Source: Streptomyces sp. NBC_01241 (lineage in GTDB: Bacteria; Actinomycetota; Actinomycetes; Streptomycetales; Streptomycetaceae). From it: a DNA stretch of 64,000 nt. The notes under the pieces are model-generated. The model ran no database searches and was not told where the DNA came from. It saw only the letters and a list, made by a program, of their open reading frames with translations. The stretch is from contig NZ_CP108494.1 in assembly GCF_041435435.1 (NCBI RefSeq), positions 8,342,501 through 8,406,500 on the forward strand, in the 5' to 3' direction. The first letter of the stretch is position 1; each line of letters begins with the position of its first letter. Shown here piece by piece: positions 63,278 to 64,000 of this stretch. A program made the position numbers and the translations under genes.

Positions 63278-63748
63278 CACGTGCGACCGCCGGCGCCACC
63301 ACGAGCCGTGGATCCAGGACCACAAGGCTCGCCCGGGGGTGTCCCTATGACGTCGGTCAAGGGGGCATCGGGGCCGGTGGTTGGTGGAACGTGCCGTCGC
63401 GGAGCTCGTACCCTGGACGACCCGCGATGCAGATCGGCAGGGCTCGGCATCCTCGCCGCACAGCAAGACAGAGCGGGACAACCAAAGCCAAAGCCCCCGC
63501 CGGCTGAGAAAAACGCTTGGACTCCGGGGGCGCCGTCGCGGGACACTGAGGTTCCTGGCCCGGCCTCCTCGTACGCGCACGCATGCGTCGCCACGAGTTG
63601 TGCGGGGCTCTGCTGTTGTGTCCCGCCTGCCGCAAGTCGGCCCGAGCGAGGACGCTCAATCGAAACCGAAGCTCCGCGCGACCAGTGAGGCAACGGCCTC
63701 TCCCGCAGAAGCACATGGCGGGCTGTCGCACGACCAGGCAGGGTTGGT
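63278..63748. other. Gap between lgt and the ABC exporter
   Basis: No gene recognised. Frames on both strands look random. Confidence 0.5.
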
Positions 63749-64000
63749 ATGGGATCGCCTGAATCGCACAGAGCGCCGGGCAGGGGCCCGGTGCTGCTCG
63801 CACTTCGTTACTACGGACGAGAGTTGACCCGACGTCGGTGGCTGACGGTGCCTGCGATGCTGCTGCCCGCGCTGGGCAACATCGGCATCAACTACGTCGC
63901 GCCGCTGGTCGTCGCAAAGCTCGTCGGCCGAATCGCCGAAGACGCCGGTACCACCATCCGCTCGACGCTGCCGTACGTCCTCGGCTTCGCCGGCGCTCTA
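63749..64000 (+). CDS. ABC exporter N-terminus (cut by window edge)
   Basis: 84 codons are visible from an ATG at 63749. LRYYGRELTRRRWLTVPAML leads into a first membrane helix, then LVVAKLVGRIAEDAGTTIRS, the typical start of a type-1 (MsbA-like) exporter. The ATP-binding half would be downstream. Family call is moderate because only one helix and one loop are seen. Confidence 0.65.
   Translation, partial: MGSPESHRAPGRGPVLLALRYYGRELTRRRWLTVPAMLLPALGNIGINYVAPLVVAKLVGRIAEDAGTTIRSTLPYVLGFAGAL

Overview
The window is chromosomal DNA from an actinobacterium, almost certainly a Streptomyces. GC is very high, GTG and TTG starts and start/stop overlaps are common, and the gene families fit: SpoIIE-type phosphatases fused to HATPase, LysM/SLT wall hydrolases, DUF4232 and DUF305 lipoproteins, twin-arginine secreted enzymes and P450s. 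No rRNA, tRNA, CRISPR array or origin was seen.

Layout. 1-7981 holds a [NiFe]-hydrogenase accessory and maturation operon: the C-terminal part of a hydrogenase-associated protein, a maturation protease, a 38-residue small protein, then hypA, hypB, hypF, hypC, hypD and hypE. Starts overlap stops at several junctions. After an MFS remnant come glpFK (8540-10955, minus), a divergent nickel/cobalt-type sensor (NmtR-like) and P1B-4 ATPase pair around a clear operator, a DUF6153/DUF305 pair and an ABC-F protein. 17.5-28.9 kb carries a c-di-AMP riboswitch driving a LysM/SLT protein, an APC permease, a secreted phosphoesterase, an NAD kinase, an HD-domain protein, a DMT transporter, a class A beta-lactamase, a P450 and a GNAT acetyltransferase. 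29.7-43.6 kb carries an MFS transporter, small secreted proteins, a DinB-like protein and three intact SpoIIE/PP2C phosphatases plus a fourth decayed one. It also holds a second SLT protein, a broken LacI regulator, a MerR regulator and a 104-bp hexanucleotide tract.

44.2-47.1 kb is an RNA-repair operon: archease, a CapA-type phosphoesterase-fold protein, and RtcB ligase. 47.5-49.5 kb is a three-gene cassette: a protein with 16 cysteines and no signal peptide, a Tat-signal protein, and a MauE-like membrane protein. 49.9-53.2 kb is a TetR-controlled ABC exporter with two identical palindromic operators. Next come a YcaC-like hydrolase and an SDR. The four-gene operon at 56.3-59.7 kb encodes an ABM monooxygenase-fold protein, a 3-hydroxyisobutyrate-dehydrogenase-like reductase, an ACMSD-type amidohydrolase and a P450, and looks like a small tailoring or catabolic pathway. 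The right end has a TetR/membrane-protein pair with its own palindromes, lgt, and the start of an ABC exporter cut by the window edge.

A recurring theme is gene decay. Remnants of MFS (two), DUF4032, PP2C, LacI, hydroxyisobutyrate dehydrogenase, P450, GH20, IS701 and IS110 sequences lie between intact operons, several beside short tandem repeats. This suggests a recombination-prone accessory region. All functions are inferred from motifs and recalled family features; no database search was made.
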